Under the pieces are notes generated by a model. It was not told the origin of the DNA, ran no database searches, and saw only the letters and a list, made by a program, of their open reading frames with translations. Position numbers and translations under genes: made by a program. This document shows, piece after piece, positions 34,889 to 46,800 of a stretch of 64,000 nt of DNA. This stretch comes from Rugalucina vietnamica (taxonomy: Eukaryota; Mollusca; Bivalvia; Lucinida; Lucinidae), in the NCBI GenBank assembly GCA_964017185.1, contig OZ024884.1:14361548-14425547 (forward strand). Direction: 5' to 3'. The first letter of the stretch is position 1; the number at the start of each line of letters is the position of its first letter.

Positions 34889-36225
34889 CTTATTTTTGCT
34901 CCAAAACATAGATTGTGGGTACTCGCTAACTTGTACCCACAATCTATGTTTTGAGCAAAAATAAGAAAAATATCAAACTTTTTCACCTGAAAAAGCTCGA
35001 AAATTCTCTGTTCAGTTGTTTAGAGGAGACGGTGGGTAGGGAAATTTTTCGTTTCGCACAACACCCTCCACATACTAGGTTTGATACTATGGGTGGCTTC
35101 TTTGATCAATATAAAGAGCTTCTAGGCACGTTGTCGCCCTGTGATATGGTGCATTTGTCCTCCAGAAGCCGTTACGTATGTTACCCATTCAAACCAGAAA
35201 TGTGCTCTAAGTTTGTAAAATACACTCTGAATCTCTAATCTAAATTCCAAACCTAAATGTATCAATATCATCTGATGAAAGAATGTTACGGGCACATATA
35301 TTGATATATTTAATCATTTTCATGCATCGATGGTGTTACGTATGTTACATTTTCAAAACAGACTGTTCAGAGTTTAATTACAGAACAGTAAGCTATTTTA
35401 ATATACTTGTCTTTGCACATTTATACTTTAGATACACTTGTCTAAAAGACACGTATTCTTTTTCTTTTACAAACCTGAAAAAACTAATCATCATGTCATT
35501 CCTTAGTCGAAAGTTATTGCATATAGTCCACAGTAACTCACTTCAGATTATGAAAAAATAAAGTGTTTAAAGTCAACTATGTACAGACAAGTTTGAAGAA
35601 AAGAAGAAAAATGTATACAATCATCTTGTTGTAGATCAATAACATATATGCCTTCTTGAAGTTGAATGCTCACTGCTTTGCCAGAAATGTGTACTTTTGA
35701 TTGGTAAATATGACGTATGTAACACATAATTATTAAATATCAAAAATCAGTTTTAATGATTTTAATGCCGATAAAATGCTCATCGCTGTATGTAATTATG
35801 ATTTAGCACTAATTTAGAAATCATATAAGATATAGCAAATATTCAAGAGTGTAATCCGGTTGTCAGTGAACTTAAAGCGCGCACACCCAAACCACAAAAT
35901 CCCAAAGCATGTTTTACACCATTGTTAGTATCCAGTGTTATGAAATGACATTATCAACACCGTCGGTCACTATTTCTTAAGTTACCTTTCACAAAGCTTG
36001 CCAATATTAGTAAGCAAATATCAATGCGGGTGACGGGCGATTTAATGGTAACGTATGTAACACATTTCATTTTTCACTTAAAATTTTAGGTGTTAAAACC
36101 TAAGGAAAACAAATAGTAATAAGATATAATAATCGTCACCTTAAGATTGTTTTCCGATTTCCGGATATTGAAATGACTCGCTGGCCATACAAAAGCACAA
36201 CTCTGCGCATGCTAGTTCATTTTGT

Positions 36226-36388
36226 CTGGGTTCGGGGCACATGCGAGACAAGCCAAGTTCTGCTTGCGCGTGTGCCAGGTGTTTTTTTTTTTTCTCTCGG
36301 GGTTCTCCTGTTTTTGCCCCACCTACCGGTTGGCCCGTCTCATGTGAGCTGAAATAATATTGAAAGGGACGTTAAACGGAACAAAAAT
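36226..36388 (+). repeat. 5'-truncated SINE
   Basis: Tail block ACAAGCCAAGTTCTGCTT, GGCCCGTCTCATGTGAGC and GGGACGTTAAAC, as in the complete SINE at 16809. Confidence 0.8.
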
Positions 36389-38294
36389 TGTTCAGTCCAT
36401 GGTCATGAGCACTGCTTCAATATAAGTACCATTGATGTTCCAGACATTGCCTGATGCGGATGTTTCGTTTGATTTTGAGTTGATGCTTAACAGCCTAGTC
36501 AACAGCTATTGTCATATTGAGACGTTGACTCCATTTTATGGGACTTTTGCCCGAAAATCGGATGCCATGACATCCAAACAATGCTTTAAATATAACCACC
36601 CAAGTAAGCCACTACGGCTTATACGTATGGATGGTTTGATTTTAAATCTTCCTGGTCAGGCTCAGACTTGAGCGGTTAACCAGTGATAAGATGGTCAGTA
36701 AGTAGCGTATAAGCTATGCCTGGAGTCAAAAGAAACCCATCTATTTCTTAAGGACCCGATGAGCGGGGCCCATATAGATAGTTCCTGCATGACAAATATC
36801 AAGATTTTGCCACACAAAATGGCCGATTTTGTTTGCATACATTGGGTTAACTGTACTTCTGAATACAGTAAGGTTAAGCTTGAACGAAATTATGTGCAAC
36901 TATTCTATTGTCAACCTCTTACTAGTTTGAGAACAACTCACTTGATCAGATAATCATAACTGTACATAACTGGTTTACCCTGGAAAATCAGCCATCTTAT
37001 GTGTCAAATATGCATGTTGTGACATCATGCAGGAACTATCTATTCCTACCCGACCAACCTTCTGACGGGATTCTGCTTAGGCTGATACGGTTGAGCGTTT
37101 CTGCTAAGGCTGAAAACATGTTTTTGAAGTTTTCCGTTATAAATGTGTCATCAAACGATCATGCTTTGGTGGTACATTTTCATTTGTGTAGCGCTAATGG
37201 CAACAGAACAAGTGACGGACACTATTTACACTTGAACCAGATTGCCAAGCAGATGAACAGAATCGGCAAAATGTTTTTCGTACACCTTCTTATGTGCTGT
37301 GGGGAGTGTTATCGTCTGTTTGCACAAGGTAGATTTTTACCAATGCCATTGTGTGGATTCTCACCTAAACTGCCTTTTTGTATAGTCATAACTTCTATTT
37401 TCTTGGAGATAAGGAATAGTCGAGAGTCTCACCAGGACATCAAGGCTTGCTCAAAACGACAGACTGCTAGTATCGTGCTTTTTCCAGCGTGGAACCATAA
37501 TGTATTGCAATCATTTGGCTAAAATAGACAGCAGCATAAAACCAAGACATCTGATTCAGATGATTGTACCGTCAGAAGCATCGTGGTTGTTATGAAAATT
37601 CTCGTATCTGTGTCTTCATTGTCTGTTGTCTAAAATGCAGTTATGTCATCCCTGGCGAGAAAGCATTTTCGTGTAAAAACGCTTACACGTTGTTTGCACA
37701 TCCTGTTCTATGTTCGGATTTCACACTATGGGCCCTCAAGAAATTCACATTTTGTGTTATTACTGCTTTACATTGCATTTTGCCACTCCCGGGGAATTGT
37801 TGTCGCAGGGCTAGATAATGTCCTTTCTCGTTCATCCGATCTGATGGATTTACTCTACAGGTTATATCAAACACACTACATCAAATCAATAGTTTCGAAC
37901 ACAAGCTGTAAGGAATATCACATATATTATCAAATAAATGGGTCCAGGAGTTTGAGAATAATATCTGCATCTAGTAGTGTGATATTTGCGAAGTCTTTGT
38001 CTTCCTAAGTCATTAAGTTCGCACATGTGAAAGATTCATCGTGGATCGTGGATCTTGTTCAAGGACACAACATGGCACCGAAGAGGTCGAACAACACAAA
38101 CTCGCAATCAGGAGCGGACGCTTTAACGATGGGTCACCAACGCATAATATATACCTTACAGTGCCCTATATGAAAATGGTGTTACATACGTTACCATGAG
38201 CATACTGACAAGTCACCAGTGGGTCAACATATTCCAAACACCTTACTGTGTTCTATGCGAAAACCTTTGCAGATAATTATGTGAGACCACTTTC

Positions 38295-38496
38295 ATGTGA
38301 GCCGCAGCGCGCGAAAACCACTCTTCCGACAATTTTCCTTCTACACGGTCAAAGAATTTAGATGCTTGAAATTTCGGATTTAAGAAGAAGTTTGAATTAT
38401 CTGTGTAGAGTAAACAAGTGTGCTGATTAGCTGTGCAGTAACTGCATCTTTGTTTTCATATAGGAATAATCTGGTTTTCGCATGAAGCGGCTCACT
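38295..38496. mobile_element. MITE W copy, diverged
   Basis: ATGTGAGCCGC at the left, GCGGCTCAC at the right, degenerate central palindrome. Confidence 0.7.
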
Positions 38497-39807
38497 ATAT
38501 ATACATTTATAATCACCAAAATGAAATCTACCCATGTTTGAACATTAAGGTGTTACATACGTTACCATGAGCATACTTGCAAGTCACAGGGTGTGTATTT
38601 TAGCACACTAAACATGTATTTATCATAGGGTGTGTAAAATAGAACTAAATAATTTACAGAAACATATAACAGTTATTCATTTTGATATTTTTGTTGAAAC
38701 GCCTACTTTTCAAATGTTACAACATACGGCGGTACCCTTAGGAAATGTTAAATTATTTAAATAAAATAGATTAAATATTTAATACAAATATATGATTTTG
38801 TGTAATAGCCAAGTTGAACTATTGGTCAATAAGAAAGAAGCTATCGTTTTTGGAATATAAAGAAAGAAATGCCAAAAACAAAAACGTTTTTGAACCCAAA
38901 CCCCTATTTTCACGCCATAGATATATAAGTAACGTTTGTAACACCGTATAATGCCTAATTTCAACTTTTAAAGATCATAAAGCATGTCCGTTAAATTGTT
39001 CTAGTACGTGATATAATTAGTGTTGTTGCATGATTAAAGTGGGTGGAGCATAGTAGGTTTCGCTATTTTGTTGGTACAAATATATTTTGAACATGTAACT
39101 TATGTAACGAGCTACAGAAATATTGTGCACCACTTGCCGGGGCGACGACGTGCCTAGAACTCATCTAGGATAACCAATGGACCAATTGCATACTGCAAAC
39201 AAAGTATGTGGAGGGTGTTGTGCGATTTCGTTAAATACGGTAGATACAGAATCTAGCGTCTCGCCTAATTGCATGGGCAAGTTTTCGTAATGTGTTTGAG
39301 CAACTGTAACACAAGAACTGTTATATTTCATGAAATGTGAGCTCTATATTATTATGAAGTGTCTTTTTATCTTTCAAAATGAGGGCTTATTTGAAGACGA
39401 TTACACTTTCAGAAGCTTTATAAAATCAATGACAAAGTTGAAAGGTAGCCCCTCCATGTTTCACAAAATTGCCATATTGTTCGATTGTTCGATTTGTGTA
39501 TCATTTGTCACTGGAGCTTTTTCACAATATAACCATGTTCCCATAGACACATTTTCTCATAAACAGCAGTGCACACACTCATGTTTGCAGACCTGTTGTA
39601 AAGCATTTTCAGCACCAGCACTATTGATGGTGCCAGGAGGACAATGTCAGATGAACCCCCCCCCCCCCCCCCCAGTATCACCCAAGATTACCTACGTCGG
39701 ATCAACTTTGTGGTCAAGGACTAGGCAACCCACCAACCAGACATGCCCCCCCCCCCCCCCCCCCCCCACTGAACAAGTGTTACACATCCTGGGACAGCAA
39801 GATCACG

Positions 39808-40575
39808 ACCACCATTCCAGCTCTTTCATACATGTAGCAAAATGCAATGATAATAAAATTCATTTGCGGTACTTCCCACTATGCAGCTGCGGAGTTCGAA
39901 ACGTGTAAGTGACTTCGTGTTCTCTAGATTTATTATCAATTACTACTTTTTAAGACATCTTTCAAAAATAAAAGAATGACATGATGTGGGTAATTTATCT
40001 AGCTTTTTCACCTCCAGCCGATCTGCTGAAAACATAGCACGTGGTCTGGAATCACTTTTGAAGTGAGTGCAACACATGCGTTTTTAGGAAGTTACTTACT
40101 TAGCTTATTCGGCAACTAAGAAAAGCTGATAAATGTCTTTCTTGTTTTGAAATAGTCTGGAAAAAGTAAGTATTCGTTGCACATAGATAGACCTCTGCAC
40201 TTTTTCTAGCTCATTATCAATCACTCTTGCGCTTACATTGGGTCATTCAATCAGTTGTTGGATTTTAAATCCGAGACCGAAAATCTAGCACACAACCTAA
40301 AAACGCACGTGTTGCACTCGCCTTAAAAGTGATTCCAAACCACGTGCTGTGTTTTTAGCAGATCGGCTGGAGATGAAAGACGCTAGATAAATTACCCACA
40401 TCATGTCATTCTCCGATTTTTGAAAGATGTCTTCAAATAGTAAAACAAGAGAAATAATAAAACAAGAGAACACGAAGTCACTTACACGTTTCGAACCCCG
40501 CAGCTGCATAGTGGGAAGTACCGCAAATGAATTTATTATCATTGCATTTTGCTTTGAAAGAGCTGGATTGGTGGC
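39808..40575. repeat. Long inverted repeat (about 250-bp arms)
   Basis: 39808-40085 pairs with 40300-40575 in reverse orientation, about 90 percent by eye, with a spacer of about 215 bp. Shared words include CAGCTCTTTCA, GCAAAATGCAATGATAATAA and GATCTGCTGAAAAC. Two C-runs at 39657 and 39746 lie just before it. Foldback element or inverted duplication. Confidence 0.75.
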
Positions 40576-41374
40576 CGTGAAGATATGGTCTGGTGTGGAA
40601 TACTGGCACCAAAAAACTCTCCAGGCTCTTGCTATGGTGCTAGGAGGGAAGGATGCTGATTTCTCAGCATCGAATTCGGCATATTATTGGTCAGATCAAA
40701 GAATTGTCGGTTGGTCATTGCATGTTGCAGCATGATATTGTCATCTAGAAACTGATGCTGATGCAGGAAAAGCAGGCTGACATGCCTCAACATCTTGTCA
40801 TGTGCACTGATCTTTGTCATGAGAAAACTTTTCTTCAAAGTCTGTACTTTTAATGCAAGAGTCTACATTGACACATTTTACTCAAACCAAACAATTTTGC
40901 AGTTTTGTGAAAACTGGACTGACGACTGGTCAACTTTGACATTGTTTTCCCAGCCACTGCCAACTGAATGCTACAAATTCAAATGAGGCCTAATTGAAAA
41001 GGTAAAAAGACACTTTATAACATTTCTAACTTTTTACTAGATTCATTGCAAAAAGCACTTGAACTAATTTTCCTTAACTTTTTTGTTGAGTATATGATAG
41101 GTCTGTGAATTCAAGCAAACTCTGATTCAGTCTTTGGGGTAGCTTTCTTCTATTATCTGCCAGACTTTTACCCAAAAATGTCATGCTTTATCAAGCAAGA
41201 ATGCAAAAGAAAGGCTAATCTGAGTATGGGATTTACCACACATTAGCAATGTTCATGTAACATGCACTTCTTTTGGTTCATTAATTCAGTACCATACTGC
41301 TATTCAGAGTCGAGCTTATATATAAAAGGCAAGTATTACAATCGAAGTCTAGATGACCTATTCACTCCCGTTCA

Positions 41375-41560
41375 TTAGTGGTAGAGCGTCGGACTCCGAA
41401 TAGAGAGGTCCTGGGTTCGATCCCCACAGGCGTCACCGTGTTGTGTCCTTGAGCAAAACACATTAACTCCCAACAGTACTGGTTAAACCCAGGAAGCGTT
41501 GGCTCCGACATGACGGAAAAATTGTTGACTGGGACGTTAATCCTCAACACAAACAAAACT
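41375..41560 (+). repeat. tRNA-Arg-like SINE (second family)
   Basis: Head GTGGTAGAGCGTCGGACTCC and B box GGTTCGATCCCCAC, then TTGTGTCCTTGAGCAAAACA and GACATGACGG. Same family as 50199-50390. The anticodon loop would read CCG. No acceptor stem. The stretch 40580-41340 before it shows nothing supported. Confidence 0.8.
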
Positions 41561-41619
41561 CCTGTTCATACTTCAGACATCACAATGATATGCCTAGTTC
41601 TTATGCTTGGAAAAGTACG

Positions 41620-41775
41620 TGGACAATTCGGACCTTCGCTAATTCGGACCTGCACCACTGGTCAATTCGGACCCCGCAAAATCGAGGTCCGAATCAGCCA
41701 ATGATTTTTTTGAAATTGGGTCCGAATTAGCCAAGGTCCGAATCAGATTAATGTCCGAATTAGTCAATGTCAGAA
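41620..41775. repeat. Inverted cluster of TAATTCGGACC words
   Basis: Three AATTCGGACC words, then four of the reverse form (GGTCCGAAT or TGTCCGAAT), forming a loose foldback. Confidence 0.6.
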
Positions 41776-41844
41776 TAAGGGAGGAAAGATGGCGCACCAC
41801 CATGGCGGAAATTTTGACCGCGGTTAAAATTATTGGAAATAACG

Positions 41845-42066
41845 ATGGAAAAATTACCCAGTGTTATTCCAACTGCCATAATTCACATCATCAACACGTT
41901 GGAAAGTGATAGCGAGCACCGGTACCAGTGGAAGCTTTCCCGGAATCTGGAAAATGTCTCGTTATTCGTGAAATGCGAATTTCGCGCCAAAAGTGTTGAG
42001 GGTGACCAGCTATGGTGTACCGAGAGGGTCAAAAGTCAGTTCCAGTGTGACACTATAATTATTTAA
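41845..42066 (+). CDS. Hypothetical short ORF or first exon
   Basis: Starts MEKLPSVIPTAIIHII and runs 74 aa with a coding-like composition, unlike the AT-rich surroundings. I do not recognise the family. Its 3' part lies in the left arm of an inverted-repeat element (42008-42218), so the last residues are repeat-derived. It could be the first exon of a gene truncated by that element. Confidence 0.3.
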   Translation: MEKLPSVIPTAIIHIINTLESDSEHRYQWKLSRNLENVSLFVKCEFRAKSVEGDQLWCTERVKSQFQCDTIII

Positions 42067-42218
42067 CGTGGCACGTAAAATGATTTTACGTAGCACGTTA
42101 AATATTTAACGTGGTACGTTAATTATTTAACGTGCCACGTTAATCATTTACGTGCCACGTTAAATAATTATAGTGTCACACTGGAACTGACTTTTGACCC
42201 TCTCGGAACGCCTAAGCT
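42008..42218. mobile_element. Foldback element with internal 21-bp ACGTGSCACGT repeats
   Basis: Arms of about 70 bp (42008-42080 and 42146-42218) contain GAGAGGGTCAAAAGTCAGTT and its reverse. Between and into the arms are five palindromic ACGTGGCACGT-type words at 20-22 bp spacing. More such words continue to 42285. Confidence 0.75.
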
Positions 42219-42928
42219 ATTCCGTATCACGTTAAATAATTCACGTGCCTTGTTAAATATTAACGTGCTACGTAAAATCATTTTACAAAATATCCAATCA
42301 AATTAACTGTTACAAACAATTGGCTCCGCCTACGAGAACAAAAGCCGGTATCGTAAACTTTTTTGTTCCGGTGCCGCTAGCTCAGCCCTGAATTCGGTGT
42401 AGCTGGTGACAATAATGGAATGCTTAGAATTTATAGGTTAATGCGCCACCAAAAAACAAACGTTTCTAGTCGATGGACTGTATCTGTTTTTAATCATAAA
42501 TTCATGTTCTATTCGGCCTACATTTCTTCTCATCAATATTATTCAGTACCAAAACTATATTGTACATCTAATTGAGTTCCATCTTAGCGGTTTCGATATT
42601 GCGTAACGACGTGTTAAGCTCGCCTTAGTTAAAATATTACACATCAAATATTAAATAAACATTTATGAGACACAGTGTTTAAATTGGATTATAACGAAAC
42701 GTTTTAAAACATATTCTTGTCTTTTCTTAGCTGGTTTTGACAGAATAACAAAAACAAATGAAAAACAATAAACTACTTGACAAGTGAACGTGATCATGTG
42801 TGGATTACCTACAAGATTTTTAAGTAGCCCGTCACTTTTGCTCCTGTGCATGTATAAAGTGCACACTTGGCTTACATTTATTAGATTTGCAGTTTTAGAA
42901 TGAGGGTTATATAATATTTATGAAAAAA

Positions 42929-43120
42929 TATTTTACGTGCCACGTTAATTATTTTACGTGCTACGTAAATTATTCTACGTGCCACGTTAATTATTTTACG
43001 TGCTACGTTAATTATTTTACGTACCACGTTAATTATTTTACGTGCTACGTTAATTATTTTACGTACCACGTTAATTATTTTACGTGCTACGTTAATTATT
43101 TCACGCGCCACGTAAAATAA
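42929..43120. repeat. 21-bp tandem array of palindromic ACGTGCYACGT
   Basis: Nine units of exactly 21 bp; core ACGTGCYACGTTAATTA. Units 4 to 8 alternate between GCTACG and ACCACG forms, hinting at a 42-bp higher order. The flanking stretches 42290-42928 and 43121-43698 show no gene. Confidence 0.9.
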
Positions 43121-43698
43121 CAGCAAACAGATTCACATATAGCAAATGTTTTGCCTAAATGTCTTATCTGTAAAGCACATAGTGATAATCCTTTATTCAC
43201 CAAAGTTGAAATGTATAACATATACACCGTATGAAAGGTGATGTTACTGTCAAAACTCAAGAACTGCTGGTCTGAAATTTATATCTTGAACCAATGCTAG
43301 TAAAAGATCATTTACGACAGTAGCCATGTCATCAATGATGTCTAATACACATATATAGAATAAAAGCAGAGGAATCAATGCCAGTGTCTACATTTTCGGC
43401 ATCAACGGTTCTAATTTTCTAACCTGGCCTACCTGGTCTGTCCTGTCTCGATTATGTAATATGAGCTGTACATAACAACTAAATTGATGACATAACACTT
43501 GATGCCAACCGTCGCCAGCCCAGACTAATTTTCAACTGGAATGTCTTATCTATGACGCATGCAACTCACAGCTAATTAATATTCTCAATGTTATTCTGCA
43601 CAGTAAACCACACTGAACTAAGTCACATCATGAGAAAATAGATGAACAGTACCTCGTAAATCTTTATAGCAGAAAATATGTGACACTATGAAGAAAAT

Positions 43699-43829
43699 TA
43701 AATGAGTACGACTACTGTTTCCTGATATCTTTAATTGACATCTAGAATGATGGAGATCTGAAACATAGGAATTCAGTAAACTAATATTTGTCATGTCCAG
43801 CTGGTCATATAATGAATCATATCCCTCTA
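43699..43829 (-). repeat. 3' LTR of the Ty3/gypsy-like element
   Basis: 131 bp, reads the same as 49028-49158 by eye. Outer flank AAAAT. Confidence 0.88.
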
Positions 43830-46800
43830 TCCCCTCCTGAGTCATTTGTGATACTTTGAACTTGACAAGTATTACAATGGCTGGTTAAGTTTTGACAAAT
43901 TAGCACAATAATCAGAGAAATTTGACTAGTCTGAAAACGAATCTGGTTGCTTGTCCAAGAATCGGAACAAAAATGAAAAAGTAATTTGGAAATCACACCC
44001 AAAGAACACTACATGTTAAGGTGGCTTGGCCTTCATCGGGTTAGACTGCCCTCCAGCCAGGGGATTATTCTGCCCCATTGAATGCACATAATCACTAAGC
44101 CACGATGGTTCAGATCGAGCACGCGATGATCTCCGCGGGGTTGTTGGTATTCCACTTTGTTGGGGGAGTTGTATCGTATCTGGAACGATTGTCTGTTTTG
44201 CTGGAGATTCAACTCGAACTGGTGTTGTCGGTAATGGTACCACTGGTGAATATGGTGTTTGTGGAGTTGGAGCAGTTTCACCACCAAGGTTTTCAACATT
44301 AGTCCCTGGCACTTCTTGTGGCACAGTCGTTACTGGAGTTTTCACAGGAGTAACCGGTGGTGTGATTGAATTCCGTAAGTTAGGTTCAATGGTGTATCGA
44401 GGTGCTGGTTTCAAGTGTGTATGGTTAAACGGTAACGACGCACGTGAAAGCGGGGATTGGGGTGACAGGTTTGTAATCGGACTACGAAGGTCAGTATCGA
44501 TAGAATGGCGAGCTGCGTGAGGATATACTGGAGTATATTTCCGGAGAAACTTCCTGTTTCGAGTAGTAACTCTTCCAGATCCGTCTACCCGTACAACATA
44601 CTGATCGTATTGGCGGACCTCTATCACACATCCCGTTTTGTCCCATTTACGAGGATGACGACCTGTTTGATTTTGTATGCGCACAAGATCCCCGACGCGA
44701 AGAGGTGGCAGACGCTTAGTATGTTCTTTGAGGCGTTCTGCTATTTTCACATGGCGATTACGTAATGCTGCTTCCCGTTGTGTCAGCGTATCAGTCCACG
44801 TTTCATGCGGTTGGTAGTGACCAGGTAAAATCGGTATAAAATCCTTGACAGATCGACCAAAGACACACATAGCTGGCGAAAGTTTCGTGTCTCTGTCAGG
44901 GGTATTTCTATATTGAAGTATGGCACGCTGGAAGGAATCCGTGTCCAGTTCTCCATTTGGGCCAGTATTGTCAGTAATCATGCGTTTCACAGTCTTGACA
45001 CCAACTTCTGCCCTGCAGTTGCTGTGTGGAAACGCAACAGATGATAGTCGATGATGAACACCCCATGTTTTTAGGAATTCTCGTGTACTGGTTGCTGTAA
45101 ATTCGGGTCCGCCATCTGATGCTAGTTCATCGGGAATACCAAAGGTCACAAAAGTTTTGCGTAATCAGTCGATCAGACCTTGTGAACCATTGGCTGCTCT
45201 TTCTACTATTGGCCAATTTGAGTACCTGTCGACAATTACAAGGTAGTTCCCTCCTTTGTGGTGGAAAAAATCTGCACATACACATTGAAATGGATATAAC
45301 GGGGGTACCGTAGGCGTTGGGGGAGCACTTGGTTGTGACGGGGCCATCCGGTTGCAGTGGTTGCAGGTATTCCTGACATTGATGATATCAGATGTTATGC
45401 CTGGCCAGAAAACGGATGTCTCTGCCCTAGATATCATAGATGTAACACCTTGATGGGCTGAGTGCAGAGCAGTTAGTATGTCCATTCTCAGAGATGGTGG
45501 TATTATGATGCGGTCCTTGTATATAGCAACACCATCAACCGTTGATAGTTCATCGCGGAAGGGGAAGTATTCACGAAGTGATGGTGGAAGAGATGTGCGT
45601 TTATCTGGTATACCCGATTCTATTGTTTCGACTAAACGATGCATGTCGACATCTCCTGATGTAGCAGTACGAACCTTATCCCATGTCACACATTGCAAAT
45701 TGGTGATTGCTTGCACAGCGGAAGAGTACATTTGTGACTCAAAAGTGTCTTCAGGAAGGGGAACATTAGTGTCACTATCACTGGGGGAGTATGTGAGTGG
45801 GGTAGGTAGTGGGGAGTCACTTTCAGAGTTGCACTGGATTGATGAAATGTCGTCAACAAGCACGGTGGTTTCTGCATCACCTGAAGGATGGCGCGATACA
45901 GCATCCGCGGCTCTGTGTTTCGCGCCTGGTACGTACAACATTCTAAATTTATATCGTAATGTTTTCTCCTTCAAGTTACGTAATCTAGCATTAGGTATGT
46001 TTTCCAGAGAGCGATCCCCAAAGATTTTGAGGAGGGGTTTGTGGTCGACGGCAACGACAAGGTTGTTACATCCTAGGACGAAATACCGAGCTTTTTCGAG
46101 GGAATCTGCAACTGCTAAGGCTTCTCCCTCGACAGGTGCATACCGTGATTCTGTTGCACTAGTGAATCTGCTGCCCACCAATGTTATCTTCCAACCATCA
46201 GGACAACAGAATGGGGTTGTTTTCTCGCATTCACAATGTTTCTGGAATAGCCAGAATCCAATCCCGTTCTTCGCCCAGTCTGTAGCTAAGCATGTTGGTT
46301 TGTTGGAGTCAAATATGCGAACACCTTGCTCTATCTCCTTTACAATAACCGCTTTCGATTCCCGAAAGGCCTCGTCAAGAAGATTATCCCATCTGAAGGG
46401 CGTTCCTGGTTTCAGCAGGTCGCGAAATGGGAGCATTATATCTGTCATGCTAAAGGCGTACGAGACCTGGTTTATAAGGCCAAACCATGAGCGGACATCA
46501 GTGATGTTTTTGGGAGTTGGGAAATCAACAATTGCTTTCAAGTATTTTGGGCATGGGCGGACACTGTCTGGGGTGATTTCGAAGCCAGCGAATTCAACAC
46601 AGTCTTGAGCAAATACGAACTTATCCGGGTTTAGCGTGATACCATTGTTCCCGCATGTTTCTAACCAGTGACACGCCTGATAAAAGCTTTCTTCGATGTT
46701 GTCTGCCCATAGTAGAGCATCATCTACGCACTTGGTCTTCTTTGGAATATCGCTCACGATTTCGTCAAATCTACGCGTGTACCCATCTCCTGAGGCAATG

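Larger units (their letters stand above)
35010..39268. mobile_element. Element Z: 4.2-kb transposon-like insertion with inverted subterminal motifs
   Basis: An inverted repeat CGCACAACACCCTCCACATA lies at 35055-35076 and 39203-39224, with weaker similarity to either side. The motif TAACGTATGTAACAC and variants recur: 35172, 35335, 35710 and 36050 in the left half and, reversed, 38180, 38552, 38930 and 39097 in the right half. The interior has scattered short open frames (the longest, 37001-37522, 173 aa, is unrecognised). It holds a SINE tail (36226-36388) and a MITE W (38295-38496). It looks like a decayed DNA transposon; superfamily unknown. Confidence 0.55.
33637..39292 (+). mobile_element. 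MITE Y (Y4) swollen by two insertions
   Basis: Y ends CATCACGAAAACATGTCC at 33637 and CAAGTTTTCGTAATG at 39292, with TGT on both flanks. Repeat A (33726-34888) breaks it at the CTATTTTT / CTTATTTTTG junction, and a 4.2-kb element Z (about 35010-39268) lies further in. Unbroken copies at 17442 and 25626 serve as empty sites. Confidence 0.75.

Noticed and set aside
37001-37522. 173-aa open frame inside element Z
   Set aside because: No recognisable domain; might be a remnant of a transposase but I cannot support it.
39330-39908. 192-aa open frame with proline runs
   Set aside because: Prolines come from C homopolymers, and its end runs into the long inverted repeat; composition not protein-like.
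41375-41450. tRNA-Arg gene
   Set aside because: No acceptor stem; the same head plus tail recurs at 50199, so it is a SINE.
42881-43126. Open frames on both strands with repeated NVARKI or YFTCYV peptides
   Set aside because: Direct product of the 21-bp array (multiple of three); no sign of coding use.
45478-46608. 376-aa open frame on the + strand
   Set aside because: Antisense shadow of the pol region of the LTR retrotransposon.
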